Origin: a bacterium
GTDB lineage: Bacteria; Patescibacteriota; Minisyncoccia; UBA6257; GWB1-50-10
Assembly: GCA_021815205.1 (NCBI GenBank)
Contig: JAKAHD010000006.1
Span: 1 to 41,999 of the forward strand
Direction of reading: 5' to 3'
DNA: 41,999 nucleotides
Under the pieces are notes generated by a model. That model did no database searches and had not been told where the DNA came from. It saw only the letters and a list, made by a program, of their open reading frames with translations. A program made the translations under genes and the position numbers. The stretch's first letter is position 1; each line of letters starts with the position of its first letter. Positions 1 to 7,840 of the stretch are shown here, piece after piece.

Positions 1-184
1 GCCCGCTAAAGATAAAATTTCCATCATTTGTTTTCTGCAGACAGGCCCCATAGTCGTTGTTATCACCGAAGGTAACGCTGAATATCGTATCGGCGTTTGC
101 TTTCACCCGAGGGGTTGATTGCCCGAAAGCAATCACTCCCGCACAAGTAACCAACATAACAAGAGTTGCAATCATTGCTTTCAT
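1..184 (-). CDS. Secreted protein, N-terminal fragment (cut by window edge)
   Basis: The reverse strand opens at an ATG at 184 and reads to the window edge for 61 codons without a stop. The first 20 or so residues form a signal peptide: M-K-A-M start, hydrophobic core, then a G-Q-S-T region as possible cleavage site. The remaining segment contains T-N-D-G-N-F-I-F-S-G, which resembles repeat units of secreted beta-propeller-like proteins. An AAAGGA sequence lies about 10 nt before the ATG. It diverges from the gene at 338. Too little is present to name a family. Confidence 0.6.
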   Translation of the reverse strand, partial: MKAMIATLVMLVTCAGVIAFGQSTPRVKANADTIFSVTFGDNNDYGACLQKTNDGNFIFSG

Positions 185-281
185 AGCAGCCATCCTTTCT
201 TTATTAATAAAATTGTTAAATTTTTATACCGTTCCTATTATACCACTCTATACGGAAAAAATCAATCGCCGCGCGCGCCGA

Positions 282-317
282 AGGATATCCAACCTCCTCG
301 AGGAGGTTGGATATCCT
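282..317. repeat. Perfect 36-bp palindrome, family A copy 1
   Basis: Two 18-nt arms with no loop, core AACCTCCTCGAGGAGGTT. It lies between two divergent genes and ends 8 nt before the -10 box of the gene at 338. It shares the AACCTCC/GGAGGTT core with palindromes at 5935, 16175, 16815 and 26572. Confidence 0.9.
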
Positions 318-322
318 CAATG

Positions 323-331
323 TGGTATAAT
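323..331 (+). promoter_or_regulatory. Extended -10 promoter (TGG-TATAAT), predicted leaderless
   Basis: TATAAT at 326-331 preceded by TGG. Only 6 nt separate it from the ATG at 338, so a start site 6-7 nt downstream would fall on or next to the start codon. Confidence 0.7.
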
Positions 332-337
332 AGATGT

Positions 338-1720
338 ATGAAGAGAAAATATCGCGTACTCGTTATTTTTCTAGTACTTGTCGCGGTAGTGACAGTAGCC
401 GACTTCCTCAAGAATACGCTCTTCGGCAATCCCCGGATGCCGGTGAGTCCCGTTGCGGAGGTGAGCTTGGCGTACTACAAAAACGCGAACGGCTACAAGT
501 GGGCGATTCCCACCGGAGAAGACAAGTTCACCGTTGCGTCAAAGGAGGTCTATCCGAGGTTTGTGCTTGGAGATATCAATCCCGTGAAAGTTGCCCCCGG
601 TGATACGCAGAAAATGCAGCTTATCGTGCGCGACAACGTGCCCTTAAAGCGCGTGTGGGCGGAGATAGAAAACGATAAGAGCAAGGATACCGTGGATCTC
701 ACGCTCGGCGCCTCGACGACGGTCTCGTATGCAACGCTCCAAAATCAGAAGTACCTCGTAAGCAACGAAGGAAAACTTGTAATCAACGACGGCTCTCGCA
801 AAGATAGCGCGCTTGCGAGCATCATTCAGTCACTTTTTAAGAAGGCGAGTGCGGAGAACGCGGTTGATTATGTATATTCTGGTTCATGGGTGGTGCACGA
901 TACGCGCACTATTACGTATCACACGACATTTTATGCGGAAGATGTGTCTGGAAGAACCGCGAAACTGGTGCTTGCATGGTCTGATCCGTGCTTCACTACT
1001 TTAAGCGGTGGGAATTATCTCCTTTCCGGTACCGGTTGTTCTCTTGCCGGAGAGGTGTGGGGAATGGATAATTATACCCTCAGTTTAAACGGAAAAACAT
1101 TAGGATTGAGTGGTGGGGCCCAACTGGTGTTTAATCCAGGTAAATCACTTGATTTTACTCCAGCGAATTCTGCGGTTACTATCGCGAGCGGCACCTCGAT
1201 CAATAAAAAATATCTTTTCTATGCCGATTCTGATGTTGACGGATATACTCCGGCTACCACTATGTACGCTTTTTCTGGATCGAGCCAGAGCGGGTATGTG
1301 CGCGTCTCATCGGTTGCCGGCACGAAGGGAGGATTAGACAATCAGACGCCCCAACAGTTGGATTGCCTCGATACGAACGCGAACGTGAATCCCGCGGACA
1401 CGGCATGGTGGGCGGGGAACGCGCAGAGCGGCGACTACAACTGCGATAGCACCGTCGAAAAATATTGGGTGGGGTACAATGCAACGTATCAGACCTCCGG
1501 GTATCCCAAAGACCCGACGCAGAATCAGCCGGTACAGCCACACTCCAATCTTAACGGGACGGTTTGCTGGACGGGAAGCAGTGATGTGATACTCTACGCC
1601 GCGAGCCATCTCTGCGGTGACGGAGGAGGATTCACCGGGAGTTATTATACCTATGTCGGCGGCGCGTGCACCTCAGGAAGTCAGTTCTTTTACGGCTCAA
1701 TGTTTCTCGCATGCAGGTAA
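338..1720 (+). CDS. Secreted protein with MopE-like metal-binding segment
   Basis: 460 aa. The start at 338 is chosen because it begins a clear membrane/signal segment (M-K-R-K then about 18 hydrophobic residues) and follows a -10 box by 6 nt; the frame is open further upstream but that part is not protein-like. The central region looks beta-rich. Around residues 290-385 there is a D-S-D-V-D-G-Y-T segment, then L-D-C-L-D-T-N-A-N-V-N-P and G-D-Y-N-C-D-S, the pattern of the MopE-type (putative metal-binding) repeat found in secreted bacterial proteins. The C-terminus is Cys/Gly-rich. The stop overlaps the next gene by 10 nt, so the two are probably co-transcribed. Function is inferred only as surface or secreted, possibly calcium or metal binding. 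Confidence 0.75.
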   Translation: MKRKYRVLVIFLVLVAVVTVADFLKNTLFGNPRMPVSPVAEVSLAYYKNANGYKWAIPTGEDKFTVASKEVYPRFVLGDINPVKVAPGDTQKMQLIVRDNVPLKRVWAEIENDKSKDTVDLTLGASTTVSYATLQNQKYLVSNEGKLVINDGSRKDSALASIIQSLFKKASAENAVDYVYSGSWVVHDTRTITYHTTFYAEDVSGRTAKLVLAWSDPCFTTLSGGNYLLSGTGCSLAGEVWGMDNYTLSLNGKTLGLSGGAQLVFNPGKSLDFTPANSAVTIASGTSINKKYLFYADSDVDGYTPATTMYAFSGSSQSGYVRVSSVAGTKGGLDNQTPQQLDCLDTNANVNPADTAWWAGNAQSGDYNCDSTVEKYWVGYNATYQTSGYPKDPTQNQPVQPHSNLNGTVCWTGSSDVILYAASHLCGDGGGFTGSYYTYVGGACTSGSQFFYGSMFLACR

Positions 1721-4260
1721 CCTTCCGCGCGCGACTTAGAAAGGCCGCCCCCTTTCTCCTTTTTGGGATTTTCTACCTCGCTGCGCTCGCGTATCAGTTT
1801 TTCCCTCTGGTATCTACAAACGAACTTCTGCCGGGAAACGACACGCTCGGGCATTTTTGGGCGCTCACGGATTTCATCCGCAACCTCTCCGCAGGGCATT
1901 TCTTTCAGTACACGACCTCGTGGCTCGGCGGAATGCCGATCTTCCAATTTTACGCCCCGTTCAGTTTTCTCGTGATGGCGGGCGCCTCCTTCGCATTCGG
2001 AAAATGGATTTCGCTCTTTTTGATCTACCGCTGGTTTATTTTTCTCACCCTCGCGGTTTTTCCGGTCAGTTTCTATTTTTTTACGCGGGAGTTTTTAGGG
2101 AAGAAGGCGGCCTACGCCGCGCTGTGGTTTTCGCCGTTCCTTCTCTTTCTCCCCAAGGCGCAGGGCGCGCTCGGGTTCGGCGCGGCGGGCGCGATTCAGG
2201 TCGGCCTCTTCGACCAGATGCTCGCCGCAAGTTTTCTCCTGTGGTATCTCGTGATGGTGAAGCGGCTCGCCGAGGAAGACCGGTGGCGTTTTCGGACCAT
2301 CGTCTGCGGCGCGGTTGCGCTCGCGCTCGTATTCCTCACCCACACGCTCACGAGCATTATGGCGGGGTTTTTAACGCTCGTCGTTGCGCTCTACTACGCG
2401 CGCCGGTGGTTTTCGCGGGGCTATCTCCCGCGCCTCGCCTCGACCGTGGGACTCGGCATTTCGCTCGCCGCGTTTTGGCTCCTGCCGTTTGCGGCGCGCC
2501 TTCCCTTCACCTCCGCGGAGCGGGTTGATGTCGGCCCATGGATACCGAGCGTGCTGAACCTCTTTCTCAATTTTGACCTCACCGACTTCCTGCGGGGTGA
2601 CGCACGTTTCTTCTACTATGCACTTTTTTTCACAGCACTTCTTTTCTTTGTTGGTTTGTGGAAGCTTCACCGCGAGCGAAACACGCTCATGCTCTGGATA
2701 TTCGGCGCGGTTTTTTTTGCCTTCGGCCTCGAGTATTTCAACACCGTGCTCTTCCCCACGCTCCCGCTCCACTACTATCGGCTCTTCGCGTTTGATATCA
2801 TCTTTTTCCTCGCCATCGCAAGCTATGGATTCATCACCTCCTTCGCGTGGCTCTCGGCGCGAAAAAAGATTTTTGGCTACGCGCTCGTCGCGCTCTTCGG
2901 CCTTGCCCTCGCGCACCACATTTTTCTTTTCTCCCTCTCGGGAGGGGCGTTTCAGTTCAACAATAAGCCGCGCCTCACGGGCGTTCAGGATCGCCCGTAC
3001 CATTTTCGCATCGCCGATTACCCCTGGTTTCGCGCGGCGAACGACACGTTGAAGTTTCTCCGCTCCCCCGGCCTCTCCGCGCCTCCCGAACGGGTGCTCG
3101 CCGACATGAATCCGCCCGAGATGATTGATAATCTCGGCTCAATCCACTTTTTCAACATGGCGCTTCCCTTTGTGAACCGTGAGGCATCGCTCCTCGGGCT
3201 CTATGTCGAGTCCTCGTGGCAGCTGCCCTTCCTTTTCCCGACGACAAACGCCGTAACAGGCAATAATATGTTCTGGGGGCGGGTGCGGGACCTTGCCTAC
3301 AGCAGTTATTTCAGAACGCAGGGGCTCGATGACATGATTCGCCGGCTCCAGCTTTTTGGAACAAACTATTTTATCACCGCTTCCGAGTATTTTGATAAGC
3401 AAGCGCAGAAGGTGAAAGACGCGAAACTACTCACCACCATCGGGTCCTTCAAGGTCTACTACCTTCGAGGCGCGAAGCCGCTTGTCTATTCTGCGCCGCG
3501 CGCGCCGGGGCTTTTCATTCAGGATGGCGGGGCGGATTTTCGGCAGTTCTCGCTCGGATGGTATTCCAACCCCGCGCTTTTGGATTTTCCTGTAGCGGCA
3601 TGGGATCAGGGTCTCGCCGCGCTCACCCCCGCTCGCCTCGCGCCGTTTCAGTTTCTTGTGGTCAGTACGCCGCGCACGATTGATTCACGGATGATAGAAG
3701 CGCTCGCGCGTCTCGGGAAGCCCGTGCTTGTGGTGCACGACGGGCCGCCGACCATGGGGAGTATTGCGGACACTCCCGCGCGCGTCGAGGAGATCGCCGA
3801 TTTCAGGCCCGTTGCGGGCTACTACAACTCTCCCATTTTTGAAGATGCGAACGGAGAGGCGATAAGGAAAATGGGGGAGTTTATTTTACAGAACGCCGGG
3901 CCAGAGGCATCATCCTCCGCACCGCTCGCCATGCGCGAGTTTGGCGATTTCAGAATCCGATTTCGCGGCACAGGGCCGACGATCATTAATCTCGGTTACT
4001 TCCCGTACTGGCAATGCACAGAAGGGTGCGACCGCGTGTATCCGCTCACCCCGGGACAAATGCTCGTCTTTGCAAACGGTTCGACCAAACTCGAATATTT
4101 GCCGGGAGCGGATGCGGTCGCGGGGAAATGGATATCCATTGTGGCGGCTGGGGGCATACTCCTCTTCGCGTTCGCGCGCGCCATACGCACCCGAAAACGA
4201 TTCTCCACTACTGTCCGAGGTTCAACCTCGGACACCTCGCACGGGGAGAACTTGGGATAA
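1711..4260 (+). CDS. Large multi-pass membrane protein (YfhO / PTPS-related type)
   Basis: 849 aa from the ATG at 1711, which overlaps the preceding stop; a GTG at 1666 in the same frame is less likely because it adds a non-hydrophobic extension. The N-terminal half has about ten hydrophobic segments. After the first one comes G-N-D-T-L-G-H-F-W and later G-G-M-P-I-F-Q-F-Y-A-P, the kind of first-loop signature seen in polytopic proteins related to glycosyltransferase-C folds and annotated as 6-pyruvoyl-tetrahydropterin-synthase-related membrane proteins. A soluble extracytoplasmic domain follows (about 430-800) and one more membrane helix near 815-835. Likely works in envelope glycan or lipid-linked sugar metabolism, by family resemblance only. 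A 21-nt palindrome (4213-4233) lies inside its last codons. Confidence 0.7.
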   Translation: MQVTFRARLRKAAPFLLFGIFYLAALAYQFFPLVSTNELLPGNDTLGHFWALTDFIRNLSAGHFFQYTTSWLGGMPIFQFYAPFSFLVMAGASFAFGKWISLFLIYRWFIFLTLAVFPVSFYFFTREFLGKKAAYAALWFSPFLLFLPKAQGALGFGAAGAIQVGLFDQMLAASFLLWYLVMVKRLAEEDRWRFRTIVCGAVALALVFLTHTLTSIMAGFLTLVVALYYARRWFSRGYLPRLASTVGLGISLAAFWLLPFAARLPFTSAERVDVGPWIPSVLNLFLNFDLTDFLRGDARFFYYALFFTALLFFVGLWKLHRERNTLMLWIFGAVFFAFGLEYFNTVLFPTLPLHYYRLFAFDIIFFLAIASYGFITSFAWLSARKKIFGYALVALFGLALAHHIFLFSLSGGAFQFNNKPRLTGVQDRPYHFRIADYPWFRAANDTLKFLRSPGLSAPPERVLADMNPPEMIDNLGSIHFFNMALPFVNREASLLGLYVESSWQLPFLFPTTNAVTGNNMFWGRVRDLAYSSYFRTQGLDDMIRRLQLFGTNYFITASEYFDKQAQKVKDAKLLTTIGSFKVYYLRGAKPLVYSAPRAPGLFIQDGGADFRQFSLGWYSNPALLDFPVAAWDQGLAALTPARLAPFQFLVVSTPRTIDSRMIEALARLGKPVLVVHDGPPTMGSIADTPARVEEIADFRPVAGYYNSPIFEDANGEAIRKMGEFILQNAGPEASSSAPLAMREFGDFRIRFRGTGPTIINLGYFPYWQCTEGCDRVYPLTPGQMLVFANGSTKLEYLPGADAVAGKWISIVAAGGILLFAFARAIRTRKRFSTTVRGSTSDTSHGENLG
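4213..4233. repeat. Palindrome inside the 3' end of a coding region
   Basis: Arms GTCCGAGGTT and AACCTCGGAC around one base. It is translated as part of the C-terminus of the membrane protein gene. The GAGGTT/AACCTC core relates it to family A. Confidence 0.75.
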
Positions 4261-4317
4261 TTTTGGTTCCCGCATTCTTATAACGTGATACTAAAGAGAG
4301 CAGACATCCCTCTTACT

Positions 4318-4345
4318 CCCCAAAACGCTGGTTTTGGGGTACAAT
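4318..4345 (+). promoter_or_regulatory. Palindromic operator joined to -10 box
   Basis: A perfect 9-bp inverted repeat, CCCCAAAAC/GTTTTGGGG with a 4-nt centre (4318-4339), ends on the base before TACAAT (4340-4345). The ATG at 4352 follows 6 nt later. The palindrome fills the -35/spacer region, as expected for an autoregulatory operator of a toxin-antitoxin pair. Confidence 0.65.
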
Positions 4346-4351
4346 AAGAAT

Positions 4352-4546
4352 ATGCATAATTGGGATTACCCGAAAACTAAAAAAGCATGGGGAGAAGAAA
4401 CCCGCCGTCTGGAGCGGCTCCTGAACTTCGGTCTCGCGGGAGAAAAAATTGATCGGCGGGTCCTTGAGAAGTATTTGGATAAAATCAAGATGCCGGAAGA
4501 TACGCGGGCATTTTTAGAATTGCTGTTATGGGACAAGGCATTTTAA
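4352..4546 (+). CDS. Small helical partner of AbiEii-type protein (candidate antitoxin)
   Basis: 64 aa, charged and predicted mostly helical (M-H-N-W-D-Y start, E/K-rich middle, L-E-L-L-L-W-D near the end). No family recognised. The start is set by the -10 box 6 nt upstream. It overlaps the following nucleotidyltransferase gene by 19 nt, so translation is probably coupled. Position and size fit an antitoxin or specificity partner, but it lacks the size and winged-helix look of a classical AbiEi antitoxin. Role is inferred from position. Confidence 0.65.
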   Translation: MHNWDYPKTKKAWGEETRRLERLLNFGLAGEKIDRRVLEKYLDKIKMPEDTRAFLELLLWDKAF

Positions 4547-5190
4547 CGCCGGATCAGAAAAAGATCATCACTCTCGTTGCCAAAAATAAGCGGATCGGCA
4601 AGATGTTCTACCTCTCGGGCGGCACCGCGTTGGCAGAGTTCTATTGCCGCCACCGCTATTCGGATGATCTTGATTTTTTTACCGGCGATCAGCCATTTCC
4701 TCAACTCGACATCGAGGCGGCAGTTGCCGGATTCAAGGCCGGCATGCATGCCGGATCGGTTGTGTATCGCAAGCTCTACGACCGAAGAATTTTTTTCCTG
4801 AGAAAGGGCCGCGAGGAGTTGAAACTGGAGTTTACTTACTTTCCGTTTACACAGATTAGACCAGCGAAAAAGCGTGGCGGCATTCTTGTGGATTCATTGG
4901 AAGATATCGCCGCTAACAAGTTCATGGCGCTCATTGACCGCATTGAGGCAAAAGATTTTGTTGATTTGTATTTCATTATTTCCGAGGGCGGCCTGCCCCT
5001 CAAAAAGATAGCGGCTCTTGCCGCAAAGAAGTTCAGTATTAAGATGGACGCGCTTGCGTTAGGCAGCGAATTAAGCAAGGTCCGCGCACTGACCGTTTTG
5101 CCTAAGATGATTAAAAAAATAAGTTTGCACGAATTGAAGGATTTTTTCAGCAATGAAGCGAAGCAATTGAAGCGCGCTGTTCTTAGATGA
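4528..5190 (+). CDS. AbiEii/AbiGii-type nucleotidyltransferase (toxin family)
   Basis: 220 aa. Near residues 30-50 it shows S-G-G-T-A-L-A-E-F and then S-D-D-L-D-F-F, the G-G plus D-x-D arrangement of minimal nucleotidyltransferases in the AbiEii/AbiGii family. Further on, D-S-L-E-D-I-A-A-N-K and D-F-V-D-L-Y-F-I match the conserved C-terminal helices of that family. Known members act as type IV toxins or abortive-infection effectors that modify tRNA or other targets; here only the fold is supported. It overlaps the 64-aa gene upstream and ends just before a REP-like hairpin. Confidence 0.85.
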   Translation: MGQGILTPDQKKIITLVAKNKRIGKMFYLSGGTALAEFYCRHRYSDDLDFFTGDQPFPQLDIEAAVAGFKAGMHAGSVVYRKLYDRRIFFLRKGREELKLEFTYFPFTQIRPAKKRGGILVDSLEDIAANKFMALIDRIEAKDFVDLYFIISEGGLPLKKIAALAAKKFSIKMDALALGSELSKVRALTVLPKMIKKISLHELKDFFSNEAKQLKRAVLR

Positions 5191-5207
5191 ATTTTATTTA
5201 CAAACAT

Positions 5208-5240
5208 ATCGTGGTTGCGCCACGATAATTTTGCGGATAA
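5208..5240 (+). repeat. REP-like hairpin, copy 1 (variant stem)
   Basis: Stem ATCGTGG/CCACGAT with 5-nt loop followed by AATTTTGCGGATAA. The 3' flank is the same as in the two copies at 6004 and 7666 except for one base, while the stem sequence differs in both arms but stays paired. Confidence 0.7.
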
Positions 5241-5253
5241 CTTTCAGAAGTGA

Positions 5254-5928
5254 ATGAGAAAGGTGTACATTGGATTGGGAGCCGCCGCGTGCTTCGCGCT
5301 CGCGCTCTTTCTTTTTCCCCGCCTGCCCGGTGATTTTATGCGTCTTGCGGGACGCACTTTCTTTCCGCACGAAGAAGTGGTCGCGGAAATTCCGCTTGGC
5401 ATCGGTAAGGTACCGCAAAGCGAAACCCGACTTCCAATGGGAGTCGGAATTCGTTCGGAGGAAAATAGCGATGTCGCCGCACATTTGAAATTATTTATCA
5501 GCGAAGTGATGGCCGGAACTTCCGCGAATTCACAGAACGAGTTTGTAGAGCTCTACAACCCGAACGATGCGGCTGTTTCCCTTACCAATTGGAGCATCAA
5601 GCGCCGGAGCGCCGCCGGAAGAGAATCGTCGTTCGTGTCCGCCTCGCGTCTCAAAGGCAAAATAATCCCGCCATTCCGCTATTTCTTGATCGCGCGCGAT
5701 GGGGGATATGGCAGTGCGGGGGTTCCTCCCGATGCGGTGTGGCCGAAATCATACTCGTTGAACTCCGGATTTGGCGCGCTTGTGCTGTATAATCCTACTG
5801 GAGCGGTTTCCGACACATTGTTATGGAACTCGATTCCGAAGGATCAGAGCGTTGTGAGGGCGTCGTGGAATGCCTCCTCCGCGCTTGTTACGCTTCCTAT
5901 CCCCACGCCCCAAAACTCCCGCCAATAG
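5254..5928 (+). CDS. Small secreted lamin-tail-domain protein
   Basis: 224 aa. Residues 1-20 form a signal peptide or membrane anchor. From about residue 78 there is one lamin tail domain: L-F-I-S-E-V-M-A, then N-E-F-V-E-L-Y-N-P-N-D, then S-L-T-N-W-S-I, followed by the usual beta-strands to the end. The same domain occurs three times in the protein at 8613. Such domains are common on the surface of Parcubacteria. Likely an extracellular or wall-associated binding module; ligand unknown. Confidence 0.85.
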   Translation: MRKVYIGLGAAACFALALFLFPRLPGDFMRLAGRTFFPHEEVVAEIPLGIGKVPQSETRLPMGVGIRSEENSDVAAHLKLFISEVMAGTSANSQNEFVELYNPNDAAVSLTNWSIKRRSAAGRESSFVSASRLKGKIIPPFRYFLIARDGGYGSAGVPPDAVWPKSYSLNSGFGALVLYNPTGAVSDTLLWNSIPKDQSVVRASWNASSALVTLPIPTPQNSRQ

Positions 5929-5934
5929 TCCCAT

Positions 5935-5980
5935 TAAGGGTGTCCAACCTCCTTAATTTTAAGGAGGTTGGACACCCTTA
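5935..5980. repeat. Palindrome, family A copy 2 (terminator-like)
   Basis: 22-bp arms beginning TAAGGGTGTCCAACCTCC with a 2-nt loop, just after the stop of the lamin-tail gene. An outer CCCATTAA / TTAATGGG pair extends the symmetry to about 5931-5997. Could terminate transcription in both directions. Confidence 0.85.
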
Positions 5981-6003
5981 ATATACCTTTAATGGGAGAA
6001 AGA

Positions 6004-6038
6004 TTATCAGAGCACGGCTCTGATAATTTTGGGGATAA
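6004..6038 (+). repeat. REP-like hairpin, copy 2
   Basis: Stem TTATCAGAGC/GCTCTGATAA, 3-nt loop, followed by TTTTGGGGATAA. Identical to the copy at 7666-7700. Confidence 0.85.
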
Positions 6039-6067
6039 CTTTTTCGGAGCATCGAAATGCGTAATGT

Positions 6068-6073
6068 TACACT
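6068..6073 (+). promoter_or_regulatory. Possible -10 box (TGT-TACACT)
   Basis: Extended -10 with TACACT, 12 nt before the transposase ATG. Confidence 0.4.
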
Positions 6074-6085
6074 AGAAACATACCG

Positions 6086-6856
6086 ATGAAACGTCCCAGA
6101 TTTGCCGAGAACGGAATATATCACGTTTATAATCAAGGCATTGAAAACAAGGTTCTGTTCAAAACTGAGCAAGATTATTTGAGGTTTATTCACGATCTCT
6201 TCGAGTTTAATGATACACACCACTCCTCAAACTTCTCTTATCGATTCAGAAAGGATCCCACAAGGGTGATGGGCATAAACGCCCCGTATTTTGTTCGGGA
6301 GTTGCGGCACACAAACGAGCCGCGTGAACTCTTAGTGGATATTCTTGGGTTCGTGCTGATGCCGAACCATTTTCATCTCCTCTTGCGGGAGAAGAAGAGG
6401 GGAGGCATCACGAAGTTTATGCATCGGCTCGGTACGGGATACGCGCTTCACTTCAATCAAAGCCACAAACACGAAGGAAGCATTTTTCACCGAAGATTTG
6501 CATCGGTCCGCCTCGAAGGAGGCGAGTCTCTCCACCATCTTCTCTGTTATATCCATGCAGACCCACTCACTCTGAATGCGGCGCCCTCCGATCCGGTAAG
6601 TTTTTTGAACTCGTATCGTTGGAGCAGCCACCTCGACTACTGCGGATGGAACAATTTTCCTTCCGTGACCCAGCGCGATCTCATCCTCGATTTTTTCGGC
6701 GGGGAGGAACAATATAAAAAATCGATCAGCGAATGGGTGCAAGAAAAGGAAAAACATACGGGAAAGATACGCGATGTGCTTCTCGAGAAAGTCATAGCAC
6801 TATTCTTATTCGTAATGGTAGAACTTGAATGGGCGTTTGATCTCATTCTTTCATGA
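6086..6856 (+). CDS. Y1 (HUH) transposase, RAYT-like, first copy
   Basis: 256 aa. It starts with the F-A-E-N-G-I-Y-H-V-Y-N-Q-G motif typical of REP-associated tyrosine transposases. The HUH metal-binding motif is N-H-F-H-L-L-L near residue 93. The likely catalytic Tyr lies in G-T-G-Y-A-L-H-F-N near residue 118, followed by G-S-I-F-H-R-R-F. It would nick and rejoin single-stranded DNA at hairpin ends. The hairpins at 6004 and 7666 are the obvious substrates. The last 25 residues are hydrophobic and unlike the family, so the true C-terminus may have drifted. It overlaps the second transposase by 4 nt (ATGA). Confidence 0.9.
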   Translation: MKRPRFAENGIYHVYNQGIENKVLFKTEQDYLRFIHDLFEFNDTHHSSNFSYRFRKDPTRVMGINAPYFVRELRHTNEPRELLVDILGFVLMPNHFHLLLREKKRGGITKFMHRLGTGYALHFNQSHKHEGSIFHRRFASVRLEGGESLHHLLCYIHADPLTLNAAPSDPVSFLNSYRWSSHLDYCGWNNFPSVTQRDLILDFFGGEEQYKKSISEWVQEKEKHTGKIRDVLLEKVIALFLFVMVELEWAFDLILS

Positions 6857-7566
6857 AAAAACCAGCATTCGTACAGAACGGTATTTACCACGTCTATAAT
6901 CGCGGCGTGGAAAAAAGAAATATTTTTCTTGACACTGCCGATCGGTACAGATTTGTGCAAAGCCTGATCGAATTTAATAGTGATATGCCAGCGGATAATT
7001 TGTATTATCACTTTTCTCGCAAAGAGCAGAAAATCGAACCCCGCCGCTTGAGAGGGGAAAGAGAGTTGGGAAAACCACTCGTCAATATTTTTGCATTTTG
7101 TTTAATGTTGAATCATTTCCATCTTATGGTGCAGCAGGTAAGTGAGAATGGTGTAGTAGCATTCATGCAGAAATTGGGAACCGGATACACGAAGTATTTT
7201 AATACGAAGCACGAAAGAGTCGGGCACCTCTTTCAGGGGAGGTTTAAGGCAACGCATGTAGCTACGCATGCTCATCTTTTGCATCTCCCCCTCTATATTC
7301 ATTGCAACCCGTTAGATTCAGAATTCCCAGAATGGCGAGATTATCAAAACCTCGCTTCGCTCGACTGGGAAAAGGCGATGGAATTTTTGGAAAAGTATCG
7401 GTGGAGCAGTTATTTGGATTACATGGGGAAAGAGAATTTTCCGGAAGTGATTCATAAGGAGTTTCTCACAGAACTTTTCGGCGATGCCGCACATTATAAG
7501 AAGGAAATGGGAAAATGGCTTAAGGGAGGGAGAAACGCGATGAGTTTGCTTGAAGAATTCACTTGA
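6853..7566 (+). CDS. Y1 (HUH) transposase, RAYT-like, second copy
   Basis: 237 aa. Same family as the upstream gene but clearly diverged: F-V-Q-N-G-I-Y-H-V-Y-N-R-G start, HUH motif N-H-F-H-L-M-V near residue 86, Tyr in G-T-G-Y-T-K-Y-F-N near residue 110, then G-H-L-F-Q-G-R-F-K-A. The ATG overlaps the previous stop, so translation is coupled. Two adjacent, intact but dissimilar copies suggest an old duplication or a two-subunit transposase rather than a recent tandem insertion. Confidence 0.9.
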   Translation: MKKPAFVQNGIYHVYNRGVEKRNIFLDTADRYRFVQSLIEFNSDMPADNLYYHFSRKEQKIEPRRLRGERELGKPLVNIFAFCLMLNHFHLMVQQVSENGVVAFMQKLGTGYTKYFNTKHERVGHLFQGRFKATHVATHAHLLHLPLYIHCNPLDSEFPEWRDYQNLASLDWEKAMEFLEKYRWSSYLDYMGKENFPEVIHKEFLTELFGDAAHYKKEMGKWLKGGRNAMSLLEEFT

Positions 7567-7597
7567 TCGTGAGGCGATGAGGCACCGAACCATGGTT

Positions 7598-7649
7598 CTC
7601 TATCGAAGTTCAACTTCACTATTCCTAGTGAAGTTGAACTTCGATAGAG
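7598..7649. repeat. Long perfect hairpin, 23-bp arms
   Basis: Arms start CTCTATCGAAGTTCAACTTC and are separated by a 6-nt loop. It follows the second transposase and precedes the REP copy at 7666. GTTCAACTT/AAGTTGAAC resembles the family A core. Confidence 0.85.
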
Positions 7650-7665
7650 GGGTAATCAGACATTT

Positions 7666-7700
7666 TTATCAGAGCACGGCTCTGATAATTTTGGGGATAA
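7666..7700 (+). repeat. REP-like hairpin, copy 3
   Basis: Identical over the full length to 6004-6038 and in the same orientation. Confidence 0.85.
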
Positions 7701-7840
7701 AAAGGATTGAAGAATTGTGCTCGAGTTCTAGAATAGAAGTAGTTTTCGAGGACAAGGAGCAGCTGTATAAAGATGCAAAATCCGGTATAACAAAAAGCAG
7801 ATTTTTTGTTATGCTGGTTTTGTCTCTTCTTAATTTTGAA

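Larger units (their letters stand above)
6004..7700 (+). mobile_element. REP/RAYT unit: two Y1 transposases bounded by same-orientation hairpins
   Basis: Identical hairpin-plus-tail sequences at 6004-6038 and 7666-7700, in direct orientation, bracket two overlapping Y1 transposase genes. Direct rather than inverted end hairpins are what single-strand HUH transposition (IS200/IS605) and REP-RAYT systems use. Whether the whole unit moves or only the hairpins are dispersed cannot be decided from one copy. Confidence 0.6.

Noticed and set aside
119-337. N-terminal extension of the MopE-like protein
   Set aside because: It overlaps the divergent gene's start and the palindrome at 282; the signal sequence begins at 338.
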